The position numbers and the translations under genes were made by a program. From Methanobacterium_D oryzae (GTDB taxonomy: Archaea > Methanobacteriota > Methanobacteria > Methanobacteriales > Methanobacteriaceae), in assembly GCF_050433505.1 (NCBI RefSeq), contig NZ_JBNPXC010000001.1, forward strand, positions 62,001-126,000: DNA of 64,000 nucleotides, in the 5' to 3' direction. The notes beneath the pieces are model-generated. The model was not told where the DNA came from and did no database searches. It was given only the letters and a program-made list of their open reading frames with translations. Shown here one piece after another: positions 44,980 through 54,349 of this stretch (its first letter is position 1; the number at the start of each line of letters is the position of its first letter).

Positions 44980-45300
44980 ATGTCTAAGCGAGAATCTGTA
45001 ATTAAAGCAACATATGAGATTTTAAAACATTATAAATATTCAGGTGTTGCAACGTTTATTTTTAGAAGCAAATTAAGAGAACGACTCCAAGTATATAATG
45101 ATGAAATGATTCGTAATTTAGAGGAAATGTTAATTGAATATGAATGGATTTTAAAAAATAGTGAAAATAAGTTTTTATTACCTACAAAAAAACTATTTTT
45201 AGCTGCAGAACATAAATTAACACATTTAAAAGGAGATATTACAATTTCATCTAATGTTAAAAATAGTAGTCAAATTTTAATTATTAATAAAATGAGGTGA
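44980..45300 (+). CDS. Small protein, possibly winged-helix, unknown function
   Basis: 106 residues, basic and helical. The first 75 residues (ESVIKATYEILKHYKYSG, then LEEMLIEYEWILKNSENKF) have the size and pattern of a winged-helix-like unit. The family is not recognised. The ribosome site is weak. Its stop overlaps the GAGGTG site of the next gene, so the two are probably co-transcribed. Confidence 0.5.
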   Translation: MSKRESVIKATYEILKHYKYSGVATFIFRSKLRERLQVYNDEMIRNLEEMLIEYEWILKNSENKFLLPTKKLFLAAEHKLTHLKGDITISSNVKNSSQILIINKMR

Positions 45301-45305
45301 AAAAA

Positions 45306-45506
45306 ATGACAGGGATATTTCCAGAAACAGTTTATAATTATTTAAAAGGCATGCGATACCCTGCTAAAAAACAAGAGTTAATCATGCAGGCTAAAAAGAA
45401 CGAAGCAGGTCCTGATGTTATTGATGCTTTAGAAACTCTTCCAGATCAAGAATTTAAATCACAGGATGACCTAATAAAAGTAGGATCTGAACTAAAACAT
45501 AAATGA
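45306..45506 (+). CDS. DUF2795-like small protein
   Basis: 66 residues from ATG 45306 with GAGGTG six bases upstream. It matches the DUF2795 pattern: a short helix ending YLKGMRYPAKKQELI, then AGPDVIDALETLPDQEFKSQDDL. Such proteins are small three-helix units of unknown role, common in actinobacteria and haloarchaea. It follows the 106-codon gene directly. Confidence 0.7.
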   Translation: MTGIFPETVYNYLKGMRYPAKKQELIMQAKKNEAGPDVIDALETLPDQEFKSQDDLIKVGSELKHK

Positions 45507-45529
45507 TCATCTGCTTTTTATAAATTTTA

Positions 45530-46333
45530 TTATTTAATTCCAGTTCCCTTAAAGAAATTATAGAAAAATACACCGTCAGACTTTGTAGTTTTATATAAAT
45601 CATTTATTCCTTTTTCCCATGATTCACTGTCTATTAATCCTAAATCAATAGCCTGATCTTTAACTCCTTCTACCATTGCAATAATTGTCTTTTTATTGAA
45701 TCCTTCAACTAAATCTGGTTTACTGGAATCGACATAGACTATTTTAGGGTTAACTTGGATATTTTTAAATCCTGAATTCATTAAGAGTGGATATGTTTCC
45801 CTTCCAATCATTGGGTTACAATCAAAATGTTTCTGACATTCAATTAAACATTCCCATGCTTTAACTGCTTCTTTGCTTTCTGGATAAAAATAACATGAAC
45901 CATGATCACCTTCAATCACCGTGATTGAGCCACCATTTTTAAGAACCCGTCTTAAGCTTTTAAGTGCTGCTACTGGATCTCGAAGATGTTCAAGTACAAA
46001 ACACACAAATATGTGATCAAAAGTCTCATTTTCAAAGGGTAAATTGAATAGGTTTGCTGTTTGGAATTCGACATTTGATAATCCATTTTGTTCAACTAAA
46101 CATTTTGCTCGTTCTATAGAATATTTAGAGATATCAATTGATGTAATCTGCGCATTAGGACTGTTTTTTGCAAGCATTACTGTTTGTGCCCCTACTCCAC
46201 ATCCTGCTTCTAAAACTTTACTTCCCGGAGGATATTTTGTATCTTCATGCAGCAATTTTGCAAGGGTGTTTGCCTGATCTTTTAGTCTATTTGCTTCTTC
46301 TTTTGAATATCCATGAACGTAATCATCTCTCAT
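45530..46333 (-). CDS. Class I SAM-dependent methyltransferase
   Basis: About 267 residues. The SAM site is VLEAGCGVGAQTVMLAK with SIDIS as the second strand end; ANLFNLPFENETFDHIFVCFVLEHL continues the Methyltransf_11 type. A C-terminal lid of about 100 residues (HFDCNPMIGRETYPLLMNSG) resembles UbiE/arsenite-type enzymes acting on small molecules, but lacks arsenite cysteines. The substrate is unknown. It starts at ATG 46333 (MRDDYVHGYSKEEANRL) behind GTGAT. Confidence 0.75.
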   Translation of the reverse strand: MRDDYVHGYSKEEANRLKDQANTLAKLLHEDTKYPPGSKVLEAGCGVGAQTVMLAKNSPNAQITSIDISKYSIERAKCLVEQNGLSNVEFQTANLFNLPFENETFDHIFVCFVLEHLRDPVAALKSLRRVLKNGGSITVIEGDHGSCYFYPESKEAVKAWECLIECQKHFDCNPMIGRETYPLLMNSGFKNIQVNPKIVYVDSSKPDLVEGFNKKTIIAMVEGVKDQAIDLGLIDSESWEKGINDLYKTTKSDGVFFYNFFKGTGIK

Positions 46334-46442
46334 AAAAATCACTTAAAATAAAAAATTATTCAATTGATATATATAAAAATATAACCTATAGTACTATTTA
46401 AAGCCTTAGAGTACATATATGTACATAAAATAAATTAAAAGA

Positions 46443-47057
46443 CTAAATTTCTAATAAATATAACCATTCAGTGTTTATTACCTTATTCATTGCTTCAGTT
46501 AAATTTTTGCTTGTTTTCAGTATTTCAATAACTTTTTTATTAGGTTCAGAATATATAGTTGGAAAATCAACTTCTCCTTTTTCTTCATTAACCGAATAAG
46601 CAAGAATTTCTTTATCAAGACGGAATTGAGCGTTAATTCCGTTTTCATTCCCACGAGCATCTAATCTTATCCATTTATTTAAATTACTAATAAAGACTGC
46701 ATTCAATCCATGCAAACCGTATCCTTCATCAAACTCAAGTTTTTGATAGCAGAAACCTGTTGGAATTTTTAAAAACCTTAAAATCGCTGCTAGTAAATGT
46801 GAATTTGCAAAACATAGGCCATGTTTATATCTTAATACGTCAGAAGCCTTCCAGGTAACAGTATTCTTTCCAGCATCTGATGAATGCCTTATTTCATCCC
46901 TTACAAATTCGTAGGCACTTTTTACAAGTCCAATTTCATTTTCTGCGCCTTGAATTAAATTCCTTGCAATTTCCTGAATTTCAATGTTATTACAGCCAAT
47001 TACTTCTGAACATCCCAAATAATCATTTAAATTGTTACTTTGTATTATTAGTTCCAT
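46443..47057 (-). CDS. Transglutaminase-like cysteine protease-fold protein
   Basis: 204 residues of the transglutaminase-like superfamily. The likely triad is the cysteine in YKHGLCFANSHLLAA, the histidine in YGLHGLNAV and the aspartate in WIRLDARGN. Members act as peptidases or amidases. In this lineage transglutaminase folds also occur in pseudomurein-related proteins, but this one has no signal peptide or cell-wall repeat, so it is cytoplasmic with an unknown substrate. It lies 20 bases after the hydrolase gene. Confidence 0.7.
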   Translation of the reverse strand: MELIIQSNNLNDYLGCSEVIGCNNIEIQEIARNLIQGAENEIGLVKSAYEFVRDEIRHSSDAGKNTVTWKASDVLRYKHGLCFANSHLLAAILRFLKIPTGFCYQKLEFDEGYGLHGLNAVFISNLNKWIRLDARGNENGINAQFRLDKEILAYSVNEEKGEVDFPTIYSEPNKKVIEILKTSKNLTEAMNKVINTEWLYLLEI

Positions 47058-47076
47058 AAAATAGCCTTAAATTTTA

Positions 47077-47874
47077 CTATAATTTTATTTTTTCTAGAAA
47101 ATCCAATAAGTATTTATTGAATTCATCCCTATTTTCAAGATTGCTGATATGGCATGCTTCAGATATAATTTTAAGCTCAGATCCAGGTATATTTTCATGT
47201 ATAATCTTCGATAAAGCCAAGGGTGTGAGATAATCATTTTCACCAATCATAATAAGCGTTGGAACATCTATTTGCGGAAGTAAATATTGCATATCAGGTC
47301 TTGCAGCTTGTGCAAGTAATGCACCACAAATTCCTAATGGTGATGATGAAAGAATTGTTTTTCTGATAATTTTTAATTCCTCAGGGAACTTAACAAACTC
47401 TTGAGGTGCACATAATTCTATAAATTCATCTGCAAATGGTCCTAAACCCTCTTTTTTAATTGATTCTATAGAATTTTCACGCCAATATCTCGTTTCATTT
47501 GAATCTGCATCGCTTCTTGTATCACAAAGTATGAGTGCTTTAATTCTATCAGGATACTTCTCAAATGTGCGCATTGCAATAATTCCCCCCATTGAGAGGC
47601 CACATAAAATTGCTTTATCAATTTCCAGATAATCAAGCAGTGTTATAAGATCATCTACAAACATTTTATAGGTGTATTGACCATCAACAACATCAGTTTT
47701 ACCATGTCCTCTTATATCATAGGCAATTACACGATAATTTTGTTTTAAAAGCTCTATTTGAGAATTCCAAGATCTATGGTCAAATGTCATACCATGAATT
47801 AATACTACTGGAAGTGCTTCTGGATTTCCAGTATCTATATAATGCAATTTGATTCCATTAATCCTTGCTTCCAT
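47077..47874 (-). CDS. Alpha/beta hydrolase
   Basis: 265 residues with the full alpha/beta hydrolase set. The oxyanion segment is VVLIHGMTFDHRSW, the nucleophile elbow GLSMGG, the acid in MIGENDYLTPL, and the catalytic histidine in SEACHISNLENRDEFN. It resembles 3-oxoadipate enol-lactonase or esterase types, but the substrate cannot be inferred. It is one of two such hydrolases in this accessory region. Confidence 0.8.
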   Translation of the reverse strand: MEARINGIKLHYIDTGNPEALPVVLIHGMTFDHRSWNSQIELLKQNYRVIAYDIRGHGKTDVVDGQYTYKMFVDDLITLLDYLEIDKAILCGLSMGGIIAMRTFEKYPDRIKALILCDTRSDADSNETRYWRENSIESIKKEGLGPFADEFIELCAPQEFVKFPEELKIIRKTILSSSPLGICGALLAQAARPDMQYLLPQIDVPTLIMIGENDYLTPLALSKIIHENIPGSELKIISEACHISNLENRDEFNKYLLDFLEKIKL

Positions 47875-47911
47875 ATTATCCTCCTTATTAGATTGCCATA
47901 ATAATATCCTC

Positions 47912-48747
47912 TTAGTCTAATAATTTGAGTAATTCGTTATTAGGATATAATAATCCACTTTCATCAAATTTTTGGAGTTTATCATCTTTAAGATGTTCAA
48001 GTGAGTTTTTAATTCCTTGAAGACTGGAATAAATTAATAATGTAGGTAAACTGATCCTCGCTACTCCACATTTTTTTAAATCTTCAATTGAAAATTCTTT
48101 AATATTATATGGCTGTCCCGCAGCAATACTAACTGGTCCTTTAACTTCCTTTACAATTTTTTTAACTTCATCAAGTGTTGCAGCATATGTTACAAATGTT
48201 AGATCAGCTCCAGCTTCAATATATTGATTAGCACGATCAATTGCAATTTCTAAGCCCTCTTCTCTATTTTCAGTTGATCTTAATGCATCTGTACGGCCAT
48301 TAATAATAAAATCATGGTTTCCTTCAGCTTCTGCTGTTTCTCTGGCCAATATAATTTTTTGAACCATTAAATCTTCATCAATAATGGATAATTTACTTTT
48401 TCCATCTGGAATCTGGTCTTCTAAGTTAAGACCTGCTATTCCTACATCAATGAATTTATCAACAGTTTCTATTAATTCTTCAAGACCTCCATATCCATCT
48501 TCTGCATCTGCCATTACTGGAACATCTACTGATTCTACAATTCTGCGTGTCCATTCGATATTTTCTTCTAAAGTGACATCAATCTCTTTTTTATATCCTG
48601 CAGCAATTGAAAAACTGTAACCTGAGCATTGTACTGCTTTAAATCCTGATTTTTCTATTAATTTAGCGCTTATGGATCATATGCATCATGCATGATAATA
48701 GTTTCGCCTGAATTTAACAGTTTTTTAAGCTTTTTGCTTTTATTCAT
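47912..48747 (-). pseudogene. Isocitrate lyase/PEP mutase family gene with one-base frameshift
   Basis: Reading from ATG 48747 gives MNKSKKLKKLLNSGETIIMH and DAYDP, then a TAA at 48672-48670. Shifting by one base continues the protein without loss: SAKLIEKSGFKAVQCSGYSF and onward to the 47912 stop. An intact form would need one extra A (CCA-ATA-AGC in place of CCA-TAA-GC). The product would be about 278 residues of the PEP mutase/methylisocitrate lyase superfamily, with VMADAEDGYGG and IINGRTDAL motifs. It is either a recent inactivating deletion or a sequencing error. Confidence 0.8.
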
Positions 48748-48812
48748 TAAATCACTTCTAAAAATCATTATGTTGCTTAGATTAATTTATTAAACCAAAT
48801 ATTATCTAAATA

Positions 48813-49493
48813 TTATCTAATAATTTCATATTTAATCCATATTATATCATTCTTTAATTTATCAATATGCGAGAGTTTAACTTTTATAATGCCTTCTAAA
48901 GAACTAATATTTGACTCCTGAAATATTGAGTTGGATTTAAAACCTCCAACAAGTTCAGGATGGACTAAAAGATGAATTTCATCTGCTAACCCCTCACGAA
49001 GAAGAATTCCGTTTAAGATTCCTCCACTGTCAACTCTCAATGATTTTATCCCATATTGTGTGTTTAATTTCTCTAATGCAGCTTTCAGATCAACCTGTTC
49101 TTTACCTGTGATTATATAATCAATATTCCTTTCATCTAAAAAATTCAAATATTCTTTTGGAGTAGACTCAGAACATAAAACGATAATATCACGTAAATAT
49201 GGCATTTTAAATAATTCACTCCATATTCTTATCCTTCCTTTACTATCTGGAATAACTAAAAAAGGCCGGGGATCTTCTGGATTTCTTTCTCTTTTAATAA
49301 TAAAGTCTAAATCTTCTTCAAATTTATCTCCAAATTCCGCCTTAAATCCCATCAATACAGTATTAATTCCCATTAAAACAGCATCTATGTCCCATTTAGA
49401 TGCTAATTCATAATATAACTCTTCATCTGCATTAAAACCTGTTATTCTCCCATCAAGGCTTACTGCATTATATAAAATAACATGAGGCAACAT
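48813..49493 (-). CDS. RibD C-terminal / dihydrofolate reductase-fold reductase
   Basis: 226 residues of the RibD-C family (NADPH-dependent reductases of diaminopyrimidines). The pattern is ILYNAVSLDGRITGF at the start, DAVLMGINTVL, and LRVDSGGILNGILLREGLADEIHLLVHPELVGG. ArfC of the archaeal flavin and F420 pathway belongs here, but the N-terminal half diverges from the canonical archaeal form and a long insert (about 60-90) is present, so I would not call it ArfC. Confidence 0.7.
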   Translation of the reverse strand: MLPHVILYNAVSLDGRITGFNADEELYYELASKWDIDAVLMGINTVLMGFKAEFGDKFEEDLDFIIKRERNPEDPRPFLVIPDSKGRIRIWSELFKMPYLRDIIVLCSESTPKEYLNFLDERNIDYIITGKEQVDLKAALEKLNTQYGIKSLRVDSGGILNGILLREGLADEIHLLVHPELVGGFKSNSIFQESNISSLEGIIKVKLSHIDKLKNDIIWIKYEIIR

Positions 49494-49510
49494 GTGAAAT
49501 CTCCTTTTAA

Positions 49511-50191
49511 TTATCTTAAATATTCTATATTGATACCTGGATTTAAAGCAATTCCTGGTTTTGCCAATAACTCCACAAATCTAAAACCTTTTGCGGGATG
49601 GAATAGATTTGCAGATGCGCATGATTTTAAAATCCAGAGAGTATCAAGCCCCATTTCTGTACCGGCGCATGCAAGCACAAGTTCATCTTCAGGAATTACC
49701 CCTGCATCTGTAGCCATTAAAACACTTTCCATTGCTACAAGAGTCCCTGGGGAAATCATTTCAAGTGTTTTTGCCATTACATCAAGCGAAGTAATTTTTT
49801 GTAGGTGTAATCTCATGGAAAAGCTCGGACCAAAAAGTGGAATTGTACCTCGAACAACTTCAACCTTTAATTCATCTAATTTAAGTTTATTCTTTTCTGT
49901 AATGTTCATAGGAACTCTTTTTAAACCTTTTTTAACCCATTCATCCCTTTTATTTTTAAGTTCAGGTATTTCGGCAAAAAGATCTTCTTTCATTCCTTCT
50001 ACTTCCCAATACATGCCCTGTGGACATGTAACACAGATAATTTTCTTGTTTTTTACTCTTTTAGCTATTTTAATAGCACTACTTCCCGTAATGGATGCTA
50101 CTACAATATAATCAACATTAGAATAGGATTTTTCAATGATATTTATTATATCCTCCGTATTAGTTGGCCCTGGTCTTTCAAAAACTTTCAT
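49511..50191 (-). CDS. Stand-alone pyruvate kinase alpha/beta-domain protein
   Basis: 226 residues resembling only the C-terminal allosteric domain of pyruvate kinase: DYIVVASITGSSAIKIAKRV, ICVTCPQGMYWEVEG, and a C-terminal TEMGLDTLWILKSCASANLFHP. There is no catalytic barrel. Such single-domain proteins occur in methanogens without a known function. It lies 18 bases before the reductase gene on the same strand, so the two are likely co-transcribed. Confidence 0.7.
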   Translation of the reverse strand: MKVFERPGPTNTEDIINIIEKSYSNVDYIVVASITGSSAIKIAKRVKNKKIICVTCPQGMYWEVEGMKEDLFAEIPELKNKRDEWVKKGLKRVPMNITEKNKLKLDELKVEVVRGTIPLFGPSFSMRLHLQKITSLDVMAKTLEMISPGTLVAMESVLMATDAGVIPEDELVLACAGTEMGLDTLWILKSCASANLFHPAKGFRFVELLAKPGIALNPGINIEYLR

Positions 50192-50337
50192 AATATCTCC
50201 TTACTCAATTAATAGGACATAGCTAATTGAATAATTTAATTGTAAATAACTTAAATTTTGTTATTTTTTTAAGCTCTTAAATAGTAGAAGTTAGAAATTA
50301 CTTGAAAAATATCTTTAAAATTAAAAATAGTCACTAT

Positions 50338-51006
50338 TTATGAATGAATTTTTTCAAAATCAAATTCAGGCTTTATAAATCGTGCAGTATAATTTATGAA
50401 ACTTCCTTCTGTTTTTTCAAAAATAAAACCTGCTGCTTCACATTGTCTAATGGTAGTTGATTTAAGGGGATAATCAGGATCAGGGATAAATTCCGTTATT
50501 GCGAGGATGCCATTAGGTTTTAAAACCCTTTTTATTTCAATTAATGCATTTCTTATTTCTGGAATCTCCTGAAGCACAGCCACCATATATACTAAATCAA
50601 AATAACTGTCTTTAAAAGGCATATTACATACATTTCCCTCAATCAAGAATATATTACTAATATCCCTATTTTCAAATCTCATTAATTTTTTCTTCAGTTG
50701 TTCTAACATCTCTGGCTGAATATCAAGAGCAAATACATATCCTTCCCCTACAGCCCTTGCAACATAATCTGTAAATGCCCCACTACCACATCCAGCTTCT
50801 AAGACACACATTCCTTTCTTTATTCCACTTCTATCAACTAATTTGTTTGGAGGTTGAATTATTCTCCTATAATCACTGTCTAAATATTTTCCCATGAAAT
50901 AAGGAACTGGAAATGGGTGAATTCTACCCACAATACTTAATGAAACCCATAAAAAAGCAAAAAATCCTGGAATTAGCATTAAAAAAGTTATAAATGACAT
51001 GTCCAT
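50338..51006 (-). CDS. Membrane-anchored class I methyltransferase
   Basis: 222 residues. The first about 25 form a membrane helix (FITFLMLIPGFFAFLWVSL), followed by a methyltransferase domain with VLEAGCGSGAFTDYVARAVG, ALDIQPEMLEQL, and a mid-domain NVCNMPFKDSYFDLVYMVAVL. The membrane anchor plus Methyltransf_11 type suggests a lipid or quinone-like substrate, which is inference. GGTGAG precedes ATG. Confidence 0.72.
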   Translation of the reverse strand: MDMSFITFLMLIPGFFAFLWVSLSIVGRIHPFPVPYFMGKYLDSDYRRIIQPPNKLVDRSGIKKGMCVLEAGCGSGAFTDYVARAVGEGYVFALDIQPEMLEQLKKKLMRFENRDISNIFLIEGNVCNMPFKDSYFDLVYMVAVLQEIPEIRNALIEIKRVLKPNGILAITEFIPDPDYPLKSTTIRQCEAAGFIFEKTEGSFINYTARFIKPEFDFEKIHS

Positions 51007-51108
51007 TTTTTTCTCACCATTAACTGAATGTAAGTTGAAGAAATTCTAAATAATGATTATGTCATTTAAATTTAATAAATAATTCTAAAAAATTAATAAA
51101 AACAAAAA

Positions 51109-51864
51109 TTAAAATTCTGCTATAACCAGCATTTCATAGTCTTCAGTGGTTAAATCCTCATCTCTACTGAAATTTCCAAGCTTACAACTATAAATATCAA
51201 TTTTATTAAAATTAAGAGTTTTAAGTAGCCATGTAATTTCAGAAGGTACATAATAACGTTCATTACAGTTTAAAACTTTTAAATTTCCATCATCATCCTC
51301 AAATTCAAACGTGGATTTATCACGGAATGTCATAAGGTCAAATGAATTCCCTTCATTCACGCCTTCCACCGCGTTGGAATTGATGAAATCTTTAACAGAG
51401 TGGAATAAAGGATATAAACCATTTAATGTTGTGAAAATTAATTTTCCACCTTTTTTAAGTGCTCTTGATGCATTTTCAAGTATCTGGAAGTTCATTTCAT
51501 CTGTTTCCATTAAAGAAAATCCCCCTTCACAGATCATAATTACAAGATCGAATTCATCTTCAAAATGAGGGTTTCTAGCATCTGCTACATTAAAATCTAT
51601 GTTTACATCTGCTTTTTTAGCATTTTCTTTCGCCTTTTCTAGCATTGATGGAGATAAGTCAATTCCAGTAACATTGTAACCTCTTTTGGCAAGTTCTATG
51701 GCATGCCTACCTGTTCCACAGCCAATATCAAGTATTTTAAAGTTTTTGTCTTTATTTATTTCTTTTTCGAGAAAATCTACTTCTCCAATAGTCCCATGAG
51801 TATAAATTTCATTTTCGTATTTTTCAGCGTAATTTAAAAATAATTCTTCGTACCATTGCTTCAT
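51109..51864 (-). CDS. Class I SAM-dependent methyltransferase
   Basis: 251 residues with FKILDIGCGTGRHAIELAKRG, GIDLSPSMLEKAKENA and FNVADARNPHFEDEFDLVIM. The C-terminal half forms a beta-rich substrate domain (FEFEDDDGNLKVLNCNERYY) as in enzymes modifying small molecules. It is soluble, with no anchor. It is unrelated in its lid region to the neighbouring methyltransferases. Substrate unknown. Confidence 0.75.
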   Translation of the reverse strand: MKQWYEELFLNYAEKYENEIYTHGTIGEVDFLEKEINKDKNFKILDIGCGTGRHAIELAKRGYNVTGIDLSPSMLEKAKENAKKADVNIDFNVADARNPHFEDEFDLVIMICEGGFSLMETDEMNFQILENASRALKKGGKLIFTTLNGLYPLFHSVKDFINSNAVEGVNEGNSFDLMTFRDKSTFEFEDDDGNLKVLNCNERYYVPSEITWLLKTLNFNKIDIYSCKLGNFSRDEDLTTEDYEMLVIAEF

Positions 51865-51980
51865 TTTATCTACCTAAACTTTTATTTTTCCTTAAACATT
51901 AATAAATTTAACCTAATTCCAAATAATTGAATTTAAATTAATTAAAAATAGAACTGGCAAATCATTACTGCCAAAAAATA

Positions 51981-51988
51981 TTTATATC
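51981..51988 (+). promoter_or_regulatory. TATA box of tRNA-Gln
   Basis: TTTATATC preceded by an A-rich BRE-like CCAAAAAATA, 27-34 bases before the mature tRNA 5' end, the standard archaeal distance. Confidence 0.6.
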
Positions 51989-52014
51989 AAAATTGAAATA
52001 TAATTTTTTTTATT

Positions 52015-52086
52015 AGTCCCTTGGGGTAGTGGTAATCCTGAGAGGCTCTGGACCTTTCGACGGCGGTTCGACTCCGCCAGGGACTA
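52015..52086 (+). tRNA. tRNA-Gln (CTG)
   Basis: Acceptor AGTCCCT/AGGGACT, anticodon loop CTCTGGA (CTG) on stem AGAGG/CCTTT, T-arm GGCGGTTCGACTCCGCC, and discriminator A at 52086. No CCA is encoded. It is the only plus-strand RNA gene in the window. I looked for a repeated tRNA 3' end that would mark an integrated element and found none. Confidence 0.95.
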
Positions 52087-52345
52087 CTCTTCTTTTTAAT
52101 TGTTTTTTAGAATTGACTTTTCATTTAATTAAATCATGCTTCTGAAATTTTCCAGATATATAGTTCACATAAGAGGAAATATAAATTTATCAAGTATAAG
52201 AAACACCAATTAAGCCAGATAAATATTAATGTAGTATAAACAGACCGATTGCCCTGTAATTAACTATTAAACGTTTATACTTTGTTTAAACAAAATGCTT
52301 TTATTTAACATCAGTGAATACTATATCATGGAACGGGGAATTATT

Positions 52346-52825
52346 GTGAACATAGAAAAATTAGATGCATCACATGATGAATATGGATTAGATGAAGATC
52401 CTACAAATGTAGAAGGACTTATTGACAGGGATAGTATCCTTGAGAAGTATGGAATAAGAGAAATGGATGAAGAAGATGTTGATGGACTTTTAGGGGAAAA
52501 AGATGGCAATAGCTTGAATAATAAAGAAGTTGAAAATATGGAAAGAATTCTTGCTAAAAAAATTCATAATGATCTAATGTCCCTATCAAACATAAAAAAA
52601 GCTGCAGTGGAAGTATTAATAGAAAATTCCAATGAATTATATGGAATAATAAATATTATTGTAGAATACGAACCTAAAGGCTTTTTAGGCAGGATACTAG
52701 GAAATTCAAATAAAAATAATTTACATATAGAAACAATAGAAGTAACCCAAATTAAAATAAGTGAAATCTTCCAGAACAACCCCGAAGTTGTTGAAAATTT
52801 CGAAATAAATGTAGAATCTTTCTAA
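52346..52825 (+). CDS. Acidic protein of unknown function
   Basis: About 159 residues. The N-terminal third is strongly acidic and looks disordered (MNIEKLDASHDEYGLDEDP). The rest is mixed alpha/beta with LAKKIHNDLMSLSNIKKAAV and YGIINIIVEYEPKGFLG. No family is recognised. GTG 52346 is preferred because GGGG lies seven bases upstream; ATG 52328 in the same frame has only a weak site. It is alone on the plus strand in a minus-strand region. Confidence 0.55.
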   Translation: MNIEKLDASHDEYGLDEDPTNVEGLIDRDSILEKYGIREMDEEDVDGLLGEKDGNSLNNKEVENMERILAKKIHNDLMSLSNIKKAAVEVLIENSNELYGIINIIVEYEPKGFLGRILGNSNKNNLHIETIEVTQIKISEIFQNNPEVVENFEINVESF

Positions 52826-52869
52826 AAGATTTTTTATACTATTTTTTAATTTAAAGTTATCATGACTTC

Positions 52870-53496
52870 TTATTTTTTGGCTAACGAATATAATTTGAGT
52901 CCAGTTACTTCAATCCATATCATCCATACTGCAATAAATAGCCTCTCAGTTGCTCCATGATAAGAAGAGAATTGAGTATATGAGAGCAATATTAGTGTGA
53001 ATATTGACAATAATCCGCTTATTAATGAATATTTTCGATAATTGCCCCATATAATATCGTTGCTTCTTCTTAGCGCCTGCCAAGTCAGAAATTGTGCCAC
53101 TATTATCACTAAGAATGCGATAGCACTTACCAGACCATGCGCTACTACATCTTTAGCGTAAATTACATCAACTGGAACTGAGAATAAAGTCACGCCTGCA
53201 AGTATTATACACGATCCAAATACAATTATTAACCATTTTGTTGCTTTTCCTGCCCTATGTGGAAGATTAGCGCCAAGTCCGATAGCAAAACCAATTGATA
53301 ATAGACCAAATATTATGAAATTTATGTTTTGAATTATTGAGTAGGGACCGAGTCCCAGATCACTAACATCATTAAATATCTGGCTGTATCCAGGCCTAAG
53401 AAGACTTTCTATAATCACCAAAAACGTGAAAAAAATAGGTGCAATAATACCGCAAAGAGCAAAAATCCTTTGTTTTTGTATTGATTTTTCTGTCAT
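52870..53496 (-). CDS. DUF998 membrane protein
   Basis: 208 residues with six membrane segments. The DUF998 opening is clear: ALCGIIAPIFFTFLVIIESLLRPGY, then NDVSDLGLGPYS and the later DVVAHGLVSAIAFL. The family is widespread in bacteria and archaea, function unknown. AAGGATAAAT precedes ATG. It starts two bases after the frameshifted methyltransferase gene, which suggests an operon. Confidence 0.75.
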   Translation of the reverse strand: MTEKSIQKQRIFALCGIIAPIFFTFLVIIESLLRPGYSQIFNDVSDLGLGPYSIIQNINFIIFGLLSIGFAIGLGANLPHRAGKATKWLIIVFGSCIILAGVTLFSVPVDVIYAKDVVAHGLVSAIAFLVIIVAQFLTWQALRRSNDIIWGNYRKYSLISGLLSIFTLILLSYTQFSSYHGATERLFIAVWMIWIEVTGLKLYSLAKK

Positions 53497-53498
53497 AT

Positions 53499-54024
53499 TT
53501 ATCCTTCATTTTTCTTTTTCCAAGGAGTTAAACGAGGGATCCATCTTGGAACATTTTTCTTGTACTCAATATAATCTCTACCAAACCTTTTTATTAAGCC
53601 TGGTTCTTCCGAATAAACAAAATAAATATGATTTACAATAAAAAATAGTATAAACAATAAAAACAATTCAATTGAGGCAAAAATCAATGCTTCACCTAAA
53701 ACTATCATTAAAACACCGCTGATCATAGGATTTCTGACGTGTCGATATGCACCACCAATTACTAACTTCTTTGGAGGGTCCCATGGTGCTAATGTGCCCT
53801 TACCTATCTTTAAAAATGATTTATTTGTATAAGATACAAATAATAATCCTAAAAATATCACTAATATCCCCCAAAATTAGCATTAATCCTGATAAGATTG
53901 AATTAAAAGTTAATAAATGATTATTAAAGCTAAAAATAATAAATAAAGGTATTATGACTGCAATTGTGACTGGTAAAACCATTGAAAATAAAGCTCTTAC
54001 AAACAACCTCATAAAAAGCCTCAT
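53499..54024 (-). pseudogene. Isoprenylcysteine/phospholipid methyltransferase-family gene with G-run frameshift
   Basis: Two overlapping frames make one protein of about 174 residues. The N-terminal membrane part (from MRLFMRLFVRALFSMVLPV to LMLILG) is in one frame. The conserved C-terminal part (GGAYRHVRNPMISGV and FGRDYIEYKKNVPRWIPR) is in the next. The break is a run of five G (CCCCC on the plus strand at 53868-53872); four G would restore LILGILVIFLGLLF without interruption. The family methylates membrane-associated substrates. The cause may be a homopolymer sequencing error, a mutation or slippage. Confidence 0.75.
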
Positions 54025-54045
54025 ATGAATAAGTTGTAAATAATT

Positions 54046-54336
54046 TTAAGGAGATTCATAATCTACAGCGACGATAGAATCTGCAACAGAAACCAGATAT
54101 TCTGCCACTTTAACATGTAATGGATTAATTTGATAACTTTTCAGATCTTCAGCGCTCTCAAATTTTGTTAAAAGCGCTACATCATATGATCTACCAGATT
54201 GAGTTATGTCTCTACCAACTTCAATGTGTTTTAATTCCTCAATTTTCCCTTCCATGTCCAATAACATATTTTTAGCTTTTTCAATGCTTTCTTCGGTTCT
54301 ATTTTTAAATTTAAACATAACTATATGTATAATCAT
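54046..54336 (-). CDS. Dabb-family (stress-responsive A/B barrel) protein
   Basis: 96 residues starting MIIHIVMFKFKNRTEES, the standard opening of the dimeric alpha/beta-barrel Dabb family. It continues with LKHIEVGRDITQSGRSYDVALLTKF and a C-terminal HPLHV-like segment NPLHVKVAEYL. GGAG lies six bases before ATG 54336. Function in bacteria and archaea is unclear. Confidence 0.78.
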   Translation of the reverse strand: MIIHIVMFKFKNRTEESIEKAKNMLLDMEGKIEELKHIEVGRDITQSGRSYDVALLTKFESAEDLKSYQINPLHVKVAEYLVSVADSIVAVDYESP

Positions 54337-54349
54337 TTTAATCTCCTTT

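Noticed and set aside
48813..49493. Canonical ArfC of the flavin/F420 pathway
   Set aside because: Fold and C-terminal motif fit, but the N-terminal half and insert differ from archaeal ArfC, and no flavin genes are adjacent.
49482..50111. Long plus-strand frame of 209 codons
   Set aside because: It lies wholly opposite the pyruvate kinase-domain gene, is Ser/Thr-rich in the way of antisense shadows, and has no ribosome site.
52015..52086. tRNA-Gln as attachment site of an integrated element
   Set aside because: No second copy of the tRNA 3' end, no integrase and no phage or plasmid genes in the neighbouring accessory region.
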